A stretch of 30,454 nt of DNA, from assembly GCA_900552675.1 (NCBI GenBank), contig USAI01000021.1:1-30454 (forward strand). The letters run 5' to 3'. Both the position numbers and the translations under genes were made by a program. Below the pieces are notes generated by a model. The model was given only the letters and a program-made list of their open reading frames with translations, was not told the DNA's origin and did no database searches. Positions 1-8,600 of this stretch are shown piece after piece (position 1 is the stretch's first letter; every line of letters begins with the position of its first letter). The DNA comes from an uncultured Prevotella sp. GTDB lineage: Bacteria; Bacteroidota; Bacteroidia; Bacteroidales; Bacteroidaceae.

Positions 1-33
1 CTGTGCCAATGCTAATAGTCCTTGATTATTCAT
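1..33 (-). CDS. Possible 5' fragment of a gene running off the left edge
   Basis: An ATG at 33-31 on the minus strand opens eleven codons (MNNQGLLALAQ) before the window ends. It lies 4 bases downstream of a perfect TACCTTTG -7 box (45-38), and it is out of frame with the truncated SusD that overlaps it. I do not recognise the eleven residues. The arrangement (foreign promoter, short leader, new start codon, contig end) is what the left end of an insertion sequence with its transposase start would look like, but no transposase motif is visible in so short a piece. Confidence 0.25.
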   Translation of the reverse strand, partial: MNNQGLLALAQ

Positions 34-842
34 GGCACAAAGGTATAAATTTTCTGTAGAATCAAAAAGTTTCCCCCTAGATATATCGGGTGAGCCCTGA
101 TAGCCCCTGCTGCCACCGCCTTCTCAAACTCGTCTTGTGCCTTCTGTGGGTTGACATCTGAAATGCGCATAGCGTAACGCATACGCAGCGCATTGGCATA
201 TTTCTTCCACTGTGCCACGTCGCCACCCATGCTGGTAACGTCGCCCGAAATGTTGTCGGTGCCTGTGCCCAAGAGCGCCTCGCAAGCCGTCAGCTCTTCA
301 AAGAACCAGTTGTACAGCTCTTCTACAGTGTCATATTTGGGTGTTGAGATGCCTGCGATGTAACCCAAACCAGCCTCTGAAGCGGGCACATCGCCATAGA
401 TGTCGGCCAGCACAGCTGTCAGGTATACACGATGTATGCGCAAAGCGGCATTGAGGTTGGGTTTATCTTCCGACTGATGAATGGCATCGACAAGGTTCTT
501 GATGCTTATCTCGTAGTAACGATCCCATATACGGCGCGAGATGTCGTCTTCGGCAAAGTTAGAGCCCGCATAGTTAGTTACGTTCCAGCCACCCGCAAAG
601 TGCTGTGTAAAACCTGTAATATAGTTACGATAGGTGTCCATTAGGCTGAAGTCGCCATAGGTTTGCAGCAACGCGGTTGTTAGCTGAGCGTTGGGGTCGA
701 GGTTGCTCACCTTTGTCTTATCGGTATTGATATTGCTCAGCGTGTCATCAGAGCAAGAGGTCATTGCGACACCTGTTGTCATGAAGGCGAACGCCATCAT
801 GAGGCTGCCCTTGCCAATATATTTTTTAATAAGATTGTTCAT
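30..842 (-). CDS. SusD/RagB-like outer-membrane lipoprotein, truncated
   Basis: This is a glycan-binding lipoprotein that would sit on the cell surface over the SusC channel. Residues 1-30 form a lipoprotein signal ending in the lipobox MTSC (Cys30) followed by SDD, typical of surface-exposed Bacteroidales lipoproteins. The segments around residues 50-110 (aromatic-rich, FTQHFAGGWNVTNYAG) and QWKKYANALRMRYAMRI near residue 215 fit the SusD-like family of about 500 residues. Only 270 residues are present. After about residue 247 (AVAAGAIR) the sequence stops looking like SusD and ends at TGA (32-30), so roughly the C-terminal half is missing. It starts 22 bases downstream of the susC stop, so the two are co-transcribed. 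The truncation could be a real insertion or a contig-edge artefact. Confidence 0.85.
   Translation of the reverse strand: MNNLIKKYIGKGSLMMAFAFMTTGVAMTSCSDDTLSNINTDKTKVSNLDPNAQLTTALLQTYGDFSLMDTYRNYITGFTQHFAGGWNVTNYAGSNFAEDDISRRIWDRYYEISIKNLVDAIHQSEDKPNLNAALRIHRVYLTAVLADIYGDVPASEAGLGYIAGISTPKYDTVEELYNWFFEELTACEALLGTGTDNISGDVTSMGGDVAQWKKYANALRMRYAMRISDVNPQKAQDEFEKAVAAGAIRAHPIYLGGNFLILQKIYTFVP
38..45 (-). promoter_or_regulatory. Bacteroidetes -7 box at the SusD break
   Basis: The plus-strand CAAAGGTA reads TACCTTTG on the minus strand, a perfect match to the Bacteroidetes TAnnTTTG element. A TTTTTG lies 17 bases upstream and could serve as the -33 element. A promoter inside what should be the middle of susD supports the view that the sequence to the left of about position 95 is inserted or joined DNA. 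Confidence 0.45.
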
Positions 843-864
843 TTTGCTATTCGTTTTTGTTTTT

Positions 865-3800
865 TTAGAACTTTACATTCACATTCAAACCATAGCTCTT
901 ACGCGATGGCAGCGAACCAAACTCTAAGCCGAGTCCCGATGTGTTGTAGCTTGAGTCGGGGTCGATATTAGGAATGTTCTTCCAGATAATGAATGGGTTA
1001 CGAGCCACGAACGATACAGCCAGCCCTTTTACATACTTGCCCAGCATGTTTTCAGGGAAGGTGTAGCCAAAGGTTATCTCACGACACTTTACATAAGAGT
1101 TGTCGTAAACAAACTGGCTCTGAACATTGGTTGCGATGTGCTTCCAGTAGTCTTCTGGGTTTACGGCAATGTCGTTTTTGCGGTATGTGCCGTCGCCATT
1201 GTCAATCACGCCGTTGGCCACGAAGCCCTTGCAGAGGCCAGCCTCACGCCATGCAGCAATGTCCATGCCGGCTGCCTGACGCGCCTCTTCTGAAGCATAC
1301 CATGCGTCACGGCCTGTTACGGTGCCCTTTGCCTTACCTGTTTGATAAGCCGAGCGCATAGACATTGAGTAGATGTCGGCTCCCACCTTTACGTCGAACG
1401 ATGCCGAGAGGTGGAAGTTTTTATAGCTCAGCGTGGTGTAGAAGCCACCCGTCCAGTCCCATGACGAGTTGCCAATGGTTTTCACCTCTTGGTCAACCTT
1501 GGGCAGACCTGTAGTGGCATCGATGATAACCTGTCCGTTGTCGTTATAGAGGAAGTCGTGGCCACGAATGGCACCATAGTCTTCGCCTACCTGTGCACCT
1601 ACCGACACGCCACACCAGGTGGCCTTAGCCATCTCAAAGTAGTTCATGCCATCGGTGAGCGACTTCACCTTGTTGCTGTTCTTCGAGAAGTTTACGCCCA
1701 GGTCCCAAGCAAAGTCGTTGATCTGCAGCGCTCTGCCGTTAAGGGCTATCTCTATACCTTTGTTCTGTATCTCGCCAGCATTTATCAGGCGATAGGCATA
1801 ACCCGATGTGGTGGTTGAGGCCAGACTAAGGATTTGGTTCTTCGAGTTCTGATTATAATAGGTGGCGTCTAAGCTCAATCGGCCGTTAAAGAACTTCATC
1901 TCCAAGCCCAACTCGTAAGAGTTTGTCATTGTGGGCTTCAGGTCTTTGTTGGGCTGTGTGGCGTTAGCAATCATACCTATGGTATAGCCAGTGTAGCTAT
2001 ACTTGCCTGTGGTATAGTTGAGGGCCAACTGGTAGGGGTCGGTATCGCTACCCACCTTTGCCCACGAAGCACGTATCTTACCATAGTTGATAATCTTTTT
2101 GTTCTTGATAAACTCAGAGAACACCATGCTACCTGATACCGAGGGATAAACGTATGTGTTGTTGCTGGTAGGCAGTGTCGACGACTTGTCGCCACGCACC
2201 GTGCCCTCCAGATAATAGGTGTGCTTATAACCAATGCTGGCGCTGGCATAGAGCGAGCTTATCTGCTTCTTATACATGCTCTCGCGTGTGTTTTGCTCTT
2301 GATAGTTCATAATGTTTATGATGCCATCCATCTGCTGGTTTAAGCCCACGTTTGTTACGGTTTTGTTGTTCACACGGAAGATGTTTCCGCCAGCGGTGGC
2401 GTTAACGTCAAAGTCGCCCCACGAATTGTTGTACAGGGCAAGAAGCTCGGCGTTCAGCGTGCGGTTGTTGAAAATCTGGTTGGTAAGTTTACCTGCTGGT
2501 GTGCCAGGTGTGGTTCTGGCAATGAAGTCGTCAAACGTCATGTTGTTCAGGTCGGTACCAATGGTTCCTTGCAACTTCAGATGCTTGTCAATGTTCCAGA
2601 TGGCCTTACCTGTAAAGCGGAACACGTCTTTGCCCGAGGTGTTGCGGTTTTTGTACAGGTCCCAATATGGGTTTTTGTTATACTGGTCGTTGCCGTTCCA
2701 GTTTTGATAGTTGCCATTGGCATCTTGATAGTTTTTCAGCCATGCCTGGTTGTAGGTGCCTGCTAAGGTCATCAGGTTCTTACCTACATTGCTTTGCGAG
2801 TCGCCCAGGGCCGGACGGTTTTTCACCTGCTCGCGGGTATAGTTGGCGGTGAAGTCGAAGTCGACGGGGCCTGCCGATGTGTTTACACGCAGGTTAAAGT
2901 TGTCGCGGTTCATGTGGGTGTTGGGCAGAATGTCTTTGTTGCGCATGTCAGTAACCGAGAAGCGCATGCCTGTCTTACCCGAATTGACCGAGAGGATGGC
3001 CGAATTTTGTGTGGTGAAACCTGTGCGGAAGAAGCCCGACGCATTGTTAGGATACATCTTGAACGGACGCTCTACACCATCAAAATATTTGAAGATAAAG
3101 TTGTCGGCCTTCGGTCCCCAACTTGAGTTGGTACCTGCCGTGCTTGAGGTGGGCAGGGCGCCATTGTAGCCCATGCCATAGGTTTCTTGTATGTCGTCCC
3201 ATTTAGCCAACTGTGTGTCGACGGTGTAAGAGCCGTTATATTCTACGCTCACCCTGTCTTTCTCTGCCTTCTTGGTAGTGATCAAGATGACGCCATGCGA
3301 GGCACGGCTACCATAAAGGGCCGAGGCTGCAGAGCCTTTCAGCACGGTCATGGTTTCAATGTCGTCGGGGTTAATGGCCGAGATGCCATCGCCCAGGTCG
3401 TAGCCACCAGCCTCGCCAGCGCTACCAAAGTTGGTGTTATCAAGAGGCACACCATCTACCACATACAGGGGCTGGTTGTTGCCCGCCATCTCGGTGTTAC
3501 CACGCAGCAACACACGGGTAGAACCCGATGCGCCACCCGCAGTGTTCTGTACCACGAGGCCTGCCACCTTACCCGACAGCGAGTTGATAACGTTGGTCTC
3601 CTTAGCCTTGGTCAGCTCTTCGCCCTTCACCTCTTCAAGGCCATAACCTAAGGCTTTGCGGTCGCGCTTGATGCCCAAGGCGGTAACCACCACCTCGTTC
3701 AGCGCCTTACCGTCTTCTTGAAGTGTGATTTTCATGCCAGTGGCAGCCTTCACCGTCAAGGTTTTATAGCCTATGTAGCTCACCTCTATCATGGTGCCAG

Positions 3801-4044
3801 GCTTACAGTTAATAGTAAAGTTTCCGTCAATGTCGGTAACGGCTCCGGTAGTTGTGCCTACCACCTTTACACTGGCTCCTATCAAGGCTTCGCCAGTGGC
3901 ATCCAGTACAGAGCCTTTAATACCTTGGTTCTGCTGCAGTATGCTCATGTCCATACTGTTACCTTGCGCAGCAAAGGCGGCAGGTGCTGGTATGCACATC
4001 ATGCTTGTAGCCAGCATGCCGAGAAACACTGTTTTCTTTCTCAT
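865..4044 (-). CDS. SusC/RagA-family TonB-dependent outer-membrane transporter
   Basis: This is the outer-membrane channel that imports oligosaccharides using TonB energy. Of 1059 residues, 1-26 are a signal peptide (ends AAFAA). Residues about 43-120 form a carboxypeptidase-regulatory-like domain (GSVLDATGEALIGASVKVVG), the usual N-terminal extension of SusC. The plug follows (about 120-240) with the signatures NSLSGKVAGLVVQ, LLRGNTEM and YVVDGVPLDN. The rest is the beta-barrel, ending in phenylalanine as outer-membrane proteins do. Length is normal for the family (about 1000-1100). It lies 134 bases downstream of the GH5 gene and directly upstream of susD. No clear TAnnTTTG box is seen in the 4045-4178 gap, so transcription may come from the GH5 promoter. 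The substrate cannot be read from the sequence; the GH5 neighbour suggests a beta-glucan or related glycan. Confidence 0.95.
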   Translation of the reverse strand: MRKKTVFLGMLATSMMCIPAPAAFAAQGNSMDMSILQQNQGIKGSVLDATGEALIGASVKVVGTTTGAVTDIDGNFTINCKPGTMIEVSYIGYKTLTVKAATGMKITLQEDGKALNEVVVTALGIKRDRKALGYGLEEVKGEELTKAKETNVINSLSGKVAGLVVQNTAGGASGSTRVLLRGNTEMAGNNQPLYVVDGVPLDNTNFGSAGEAGGYDLGDGISAINPDDIETMTVLKGSAASALYGSRASHGVILITTKKAEKDRVSVEYNGSYTVDTQLAKWDDIQETYGMGYNGALPTSSTAGTNSSWGPKADNFIFKYFDGVERPFKMYPNNASGFFRTGFTTQNSAILSVNSGKTGMRFSVTDMRNKDILPNTHMNRDNFNLRVNTSAGPVDFDFTANYTREQVKNRPALGDSQSNVGKNLMTLAGTYNQAWLKNYQDANGNYQNWNGNDQYNKNPYWDLYKNRNTSGKDVFRFTGKAIWNIDKHLKLQGTIGTDLNNMTFDDFIARTTPGTPAGKLTNQIFNNRTLNAELLALYNNSWGDFDVNATAGGNIFRVNNKTVTNVGLNQQMDGIINIMNYQEQNTRESMYKKQISSLYASASIGYKHTYYLEGTVRGDKSSTLPTSNNTYVYPSVSGSMVFSEFIKNKKIINYGKIRASWAKVGSDTDPYQLALNYTTGKYSYTGYTIGMIANATQPNKDLKPTMTNSYELGLEMKFFNGRLSLDATYYNQNSKNQILSLASTTTSGYAYRLINAGEIQNKGIEIALNGRALQINDFAWDLGVNFSKNSNKVKSLTDGMNYFEMAKATWCGVSVGAQVGEDYGAIRGHDFLYNDNGQVIIDATTGLPKVDQEVKTIGNSSWDWTGGFYTTLSYKNFHLSASFDVKVGADIYSMSMRSAYQTGKAKGTVTGRDAWYASEEARQAAGMDIAAWREAGLCKGFVANGVIDNGDGTYRKNDIAVNPEDYWKHIATNVQSQFVYDNSYVKCREITFGYTFPENMLGKYVKGLAVSFVARNPFIIWKNIPNIDPDSSYNTSGLGLEFGSLPSRKSYGLNVNVKF

Positions 4045-4111
4045 AGTTTTTATATTTGTTAGTTTTTAGTTTCTATCTTTCTACTTTCCACTTTCTTTGT
4101 ACATTGTTAGG

Positions 4112-4182
4112 TCGTCAACTCGTTAGTTTGCCTAAGCAAACAGCTCGTCAACTTGTCAACTCGTCAACTACTTGTCAACTAC
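4112..4182. repeat. TTGAC-family intergenic repeat between GH5 and susC
   Basis: Five copies of GTCAACT-type units (TTGACRAG on the minus strand) are packed here, interrupted by the small hairpin GTTTGC-CTAA-GCAAAC (4126-4141). The repeat runs into the TAG stop codon of the GH5 gene (stop at 4181-4179). The same units recur after cysS, purE and the PAP2-like gene. No function is known to me; the position makes it 3'UTR of the GH5 gene and 5' region of susC. Confidence 0.75.
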
Positions 4183-5414
4183 TGAAAAATCCCATTAATA
4201 ATCCAGGGTGCTTTGAGCTGCATGCTCTTGAAGCGGTCGAAGATGCCATACTTTTCTTTTCCGTTGCCAAAGCTGTTATTATCCCAAATAAAGGTTGAGA
4301 AGCCGCGCTGACGTGCCGCTGTAACAAAGGTTTTACAGTAGTAGGTCATGTTTTCGTGCACCTTATCAGCATTTGACTTATAGTGGTCGGTCACGCCCCA
4401 TTCGCCTATCACAATGCCCAAGCCTTTGCTGCCCCATACGTTGGCCACCTTGTCGAAGAAGAGCGTCAAGGTTTGTTCGTTGTCAGAGGGTGTCTTGCCA
4501 TATTGTTTGTAAGCATCGCCCCAATAGTCGTATTTGCCTTCGCCAGCATAGTCCCATGGCTGATAATAATGAAACTCTACGCTCATATATTTGTTGCCAT
4601 TGCCATCGACATCGGTGGGTATGATGAAGCCTCCGTTGTCAAGTCCGAACGAGGGGTTGCAGACATAGGTCTGAACAATGAGGTGACGCTGCAGGTTGTT
4701 GCCGCCTGTGGCTCGCACCACATCAATAAAAGTTTGGTTATAGGCGTTTTGCACCTCCAGGTTTTCGGCCGTAGGCTGGTTCCAGTTGTTTTTTATGTGC
4801 ACCTCGTTGGTGCCAGCAAACGCCAAGCGGTAGTCGTATTGCGCAAACTCTGAGGCAATGTTCATCCACAGTAGCGCCAGCTTTTGGCAGTTTTCTTCTT
4901 TATATTTATAGGTAGGGCGGCTTTCGAGCCACTTTTCATGATGCACATTAATGATAACCTTTAGGTCGTTATCAAGACACCAGCCCACCACCTCTTTTAT
5001 ACGCGCCATCCACGCCTTGTCAATGCTCATGGCCTGTGCATTGGTAATGTGGCACTGCCAGCGTATAGGTATGCGCACGGCATTGAAGCCCGCCTTTTTT
5101 ACGGCTGTTATCACCTTTTTCGTAACACGTGCATTGCCCCAAGCGGTTTCGGCATTAATGGCGCCTGTGGGGTTGCTTATCTCCAGCGTCTCGCCATCTT
5201 GTCCTGGGGCCGAGCACTCAAGGTTGTTGCCCAAGTTCCATCCCACCACATCTTTGTTCCATTGCTGTGCAGTGGGTATTGTGGTTTGATTGGGGGTGGT
5301 GCTTCCGCCCAATGTGTTAGGCGCCGATACTGCACCCATTAAGGGCGTATCAGCGTGGCAAGATACTGTAGTAAATATGCTTACTATAATAAGACTGATT
5401 TTAAAGAACTTCAT
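4179..5414 (-). CDS. GH5-family endoglucanase-like lipoprotein
   Basis: This is a retaining endo-acting glycoside hydrolase, probably cutting a beta-glucan or related beta-linked plant glycan at the cell surface. Residues 1-19 are a lipoprotein signal (lipobox TVSC, Cys19). The GH5 signatures appear in order: GWNLGNNLE near residue 58, RIPIRWQC near 114, NVHHEKW near 155, the acid/base glutamate E204 in GTNEVH, the substrate-binding FHYYQPW near 275, and the nucleophile E338 in VIGEWGVTDH. Length (411) suits a single catalytic domain with no carbohydrate-binding module. It lies between the hybrid regulator and susC, the expected place for a locus enzyme. I cannot assign the GH5 subfamily with certainty, so cellulase, xyloglucanase and mannanase specificities stay open. 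Confidence 0.92.
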   Translation of the reverse strand: MKFFKISLIIVSIFTTVSCHADTPLMGAVSAPNTLGGSTTPNQTTIPTAQQWNKDVVGWNLGNNLECSAPGQDGETLEISNPTGAINAETAWGNARVTKKVITAVKKAGFNAVRIPIRWQCHITNAQAMSIDKAWMARIKEVVGWCLDNDLKVIINVHHEKWLESRPTYKYKEENCQKLALLWMNIASEFAQYDYRLAFAGTNEVHIKNNWNQPTAENLEVQNAYNQTFIDVVRATGGNNLQRHLIVQTYVCNPSFGLDNGGFIIPTDVDGNGNKYMSVEFHYYQPWDYAGEGKYDYWGDAYKQYGKTPSDNEQTLTLFFDKVANVWGSKGLGIVIGEWGVTDHYKSNADKVHENMTYYCKTFVTAARQRGFSTFIWDNNSFGNGKEKYGIFDRFKSMQLKAPWIINGIFQ

Positions 5415-5498
5415 GTTTATCTTTGGTTAGGATTGTTGACTTTTAACTTATTTTTCTGATAATAATCAGATAGCCGTTGGCTTTTAGCTGTCTGGCTG

Positions 5499-5506
5499 CA
5501 AAAGTA
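5499..5506 (-). promoter_or_regulatory. -7 box of the GH5-susC-susD promoter
   Basis: The plus strand CAAAAGTA reads TACTTTTG on the minus strand (TAnnTTTG). It lies 85 bases upstream of the GH5 start, giving a leader of about 78 nt. No convincing -33 TTTG stands at the usual 18-20 base distance, which fits an activator-dependent promoter. Confidence 0.55.
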
Positions 5507-5547
5507 GAGAAAAACAAGATAGATGGGGTTTGATAACAAACAAAAAA

Positions 5548-5582
5548 GGTTTCAAATCTGACACTTCGCCAGGTTTGAAACC
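5548..5582. promoter_or_regulatory. Paired GGTTTsAAA motif, candidate operator for the hybrid regulator
   Basis: GGTTTCAAA (5548-5556) recurs as GGTTTGAAA (5572-5580), start to start 24 bases. The second copy extends to the perfect palindrome GGTTTGAAACC (5572-5582), so the pair can be read as a direct repeat or as an inverted repeat with a 17-base spacer. It lies 42-76 bases upstream of the GH5 -7 box, where AraC-type activators of Bacteroides hybrid two-component systems are expected to bind. Function is inferred from position. Confidence 0.5.
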
Positions 5583-5667
5583 TATCATTATGTTTCGATA
5601 TAAGTTTTTAATGCTTATACTGTGCTGATAGCTAAAGAGTTAATATCACTTCGAGTTAAGGCTCTGC

Positions 5668-8600
5668 CTACCTGTTTGTGTTATTATTCAAACCCTCATA
5701 TTTGCTGGGCGACACGCCAAATTGTTTTTTAAACACGGTGCTAAAGTATTTTACATTCACAAAGCCAGCCTTTATTGACACGTCTAACACGCTTTGCCCT
5801 TGGCGTAAGAACAGGGCTGCCTGCTCTAAGCGTATCAGTCGGATAAAGTCTTGTGGCGATTGTCCTGTCAGCGTCTTCAGCTTGCCATAGCATAGGGTGC
5901 GGCTCATGGCGAGCTCGCGGCACAGGCGGTCGATGTTGAAGTCGGTATTGCTCAGGTTGTCTAACACCAGCTGTGTGGCCCTTTCTACAAAGGCTTGGTC
6001 TTGAGGGTTCAAGGTAGGCTCATTGCTATCTTCATTATTTTCTTTTTTATCTTCCTTTCTCTCATCAGCCTTCGCCTCCTCTTTTTCTTGTTCCGTAATG
6101 GTTTGGTCCACCTCTTGCCGTGCCATTGCCAAACTGCGCTGCATGTAATAACGACTCATGCGCCGCCTGTTTTTTAGCATGCTGTCTATCTTGCTGGCAA
6201 GAATGTCGGCATCAAACGGTTTGGCTATATAGTCGTCGGCACCCAGGCCCAAGCCTTCAATCATAAAGTCGCGACCCACCTTGGCGGTCAGCAGTATGAC
6301 GGGTAGCCAAGAAAGGTTTTCGTCTTCCTTAATAATGTGGCATAGCTCGTCGCCTTGCATGCCCGGCATCATCACGTCAGACACCACGATGTCGCACTGC
6401 CCGTTCTCACGCAGATAGGTCAAGGCAGCTTCGCCATTTTCAACGGTTATCACGTGGTAACGGTCAGAAAACGCCATGCTGATGTATTGGCGCAGGTCGG
6501 CATTATCGTCAACAAACAGCAGGACGTCTTGCTGTGTTGTTTCTTCTGTTGTTGCTGTTTGTTCTGTTTGTTCTGTTGTTTTCTTTTGGGTGATGGGCTT
6601 CTGTGCTATTTCTTTTTCTTCAGTAGCTGCGGTGGCGTGCTCTGACACACAAAACGTGATAGCAAAGGTGGTACCCTTACCTTCTTCGCTCTCAAACGTC
6701 AGTTTGCCATTGAGCCGCTGCACCAGTTGGCGAGTAAGCATCAGGCCCAGTCCGCTGCCCATCTCTTCTGTCTGCACAGCGTTTGATGCGCGATAAAAAC
6801 TCTTGTAGATATGTTTCTTCTCGGCCGAGGGTATGCCTATACCCGTATCGCTTACCTGTATGCAGATTTGCTGACTGTTGCTGCAGAGTGCTGCCGACAC
6901 GCTTACGCGCCCTCCTGCGCCTGTATATTTTATGGCGTTTGATAACAGGTTTTCAAATATCAAGTCGAGCATCGACAGGTTTGAGGTTATCATTACCTGT
7001 GGGCATGACAATAGCTGCAGTTGCACCTGCTTTTCTTGAGCCATTGTGGCAAACTTGTTTATCTGAGTGCGCAAGAAGATATGAACGTTTACCTGTTGCT
7101 GATGCACCTTTCGTTTGCTATGGTCTATCTTCTGAAAGTCGAGCAGCTCAGTTACCATGCGCAACAGGTTGTTTCCGTTGCGCTGAGCCATCTCCAGATA
7201 GTCGCGACTCTTGGCTGTTAGGGTGTGGTCTTTGGCCAGGTCGGCAAGGGGCGTGAGCACCAGGCTCAAGGGGGTGCGTATGTTGTGCGCGGTGTTTACA
7301 AAGAAGTTTATCTTCTCGTCATAATATTTTCGCTGCAAACGCTCTTTATAATAATTCCACCCTAAATAGGCTATCGAGCCTAAGATGATGAGGTAGAAGG
7401 CCCATGCCCACCAGGTGTTCCACCAAGGCTGGGCAATAATGATGTTGATGGATGCCTCGTCGAGCACACGCCCACTGCTTCGGCCTATAGCCTTTACGTG
7501 CAGTGTGTAATGGCCAGGAGGCAAGTTGGCGAAACGTGCTTGCTGCATGTCCGAAGGCTGGCTCCACTGGTGGTCGAAGCCTTTCAGAAAATACTGATAT
7601 TGTATGTCGTGTTGATACTGATAGTTGATGCTTTCAAAGCTTACCACCAGTGTGTTTTCGTTGTGGCTTAGGTGCACCTTTCCGGCTTGCAACATCTCAA
7701 ACAGGTGGGCGTTCCAGGCTTCTCGCTCTTGTGCCCCAGTTAGGTTCATGCCTTCAACCTTAATCTCGGTCAGACGCAAGGGGGCATGATAGTCAAGGCC
7801 TTTGGCAAATTGTGGCGACAGGATAACGGCGCCGTTGCTGCTGCCAAATATTAGGCTACCGTCTTTAGCATGTGTTACGGCCATGCGCTTATATTCGCAC
7901 TCCAGTCCGTTGAAGAAGTTTAGGTTTATTACCTTTCCGTTCTGCAGAAAGGCCAGCCCTTTGTCGGTGCTCATCCACAGCTTGCCGTCGGGGGTTTTGG
8001 TAAGAGCATACACCGTGTTTGAGGGCAATTGTTGGGTGGTGTTATAGTTTGTTACCTTATGGTGGCGCATGTCATACAGATACAGTCCGCCACCATCGGT
8101 AGCAATCCAGATGTTTTGTGCATCTTGAAATACAAGAGCATTAACAAAATAGTTGATGTCGGGCTCTTGATGCGGTGTGGGATAGAAAAACCTACTAACC
8201 TGATGGGTATATTTGTCAATAAGATAGCAACAATGGGTGGTGCCCACAGCAATATGCCGCTTGTCGGTCGACTCGGTAATGGCTTGCACCTCTTTGATGG
8301 GCAGATATGTCGTAGCCTTATGGGTAGCAGCGTGCTTGCCGCTGGTGGGCGATAGGTGCACCAGATCGCCATCTAAGCAGCCTATCCATAGGCCGCCATC
8401 GCTGTCACGAAAGAGGCTATACACATAGTCGGTCTTCAAGGTGCCGTTTTCCACCGAGTATACTTGCTTGCTACGGCCATCGGCACTTACCTCATACACG
8501 CCATTGCCATAGGTGCCTACCAGCACATGTGCGCCAGGGCCTTGACATAGGGTTAGTGTTACCTTGTTGTGTAGCCCATGCTGCCAGCGCTGCGTGTGGT

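Noticed and set aside
3187..3651. Long plus-strand open frames opposite susC and the HTCS, metK and ispG genes
   Set aside because: They are antisense shadows of strongly coding minus-strand genes, without recognisable domains.
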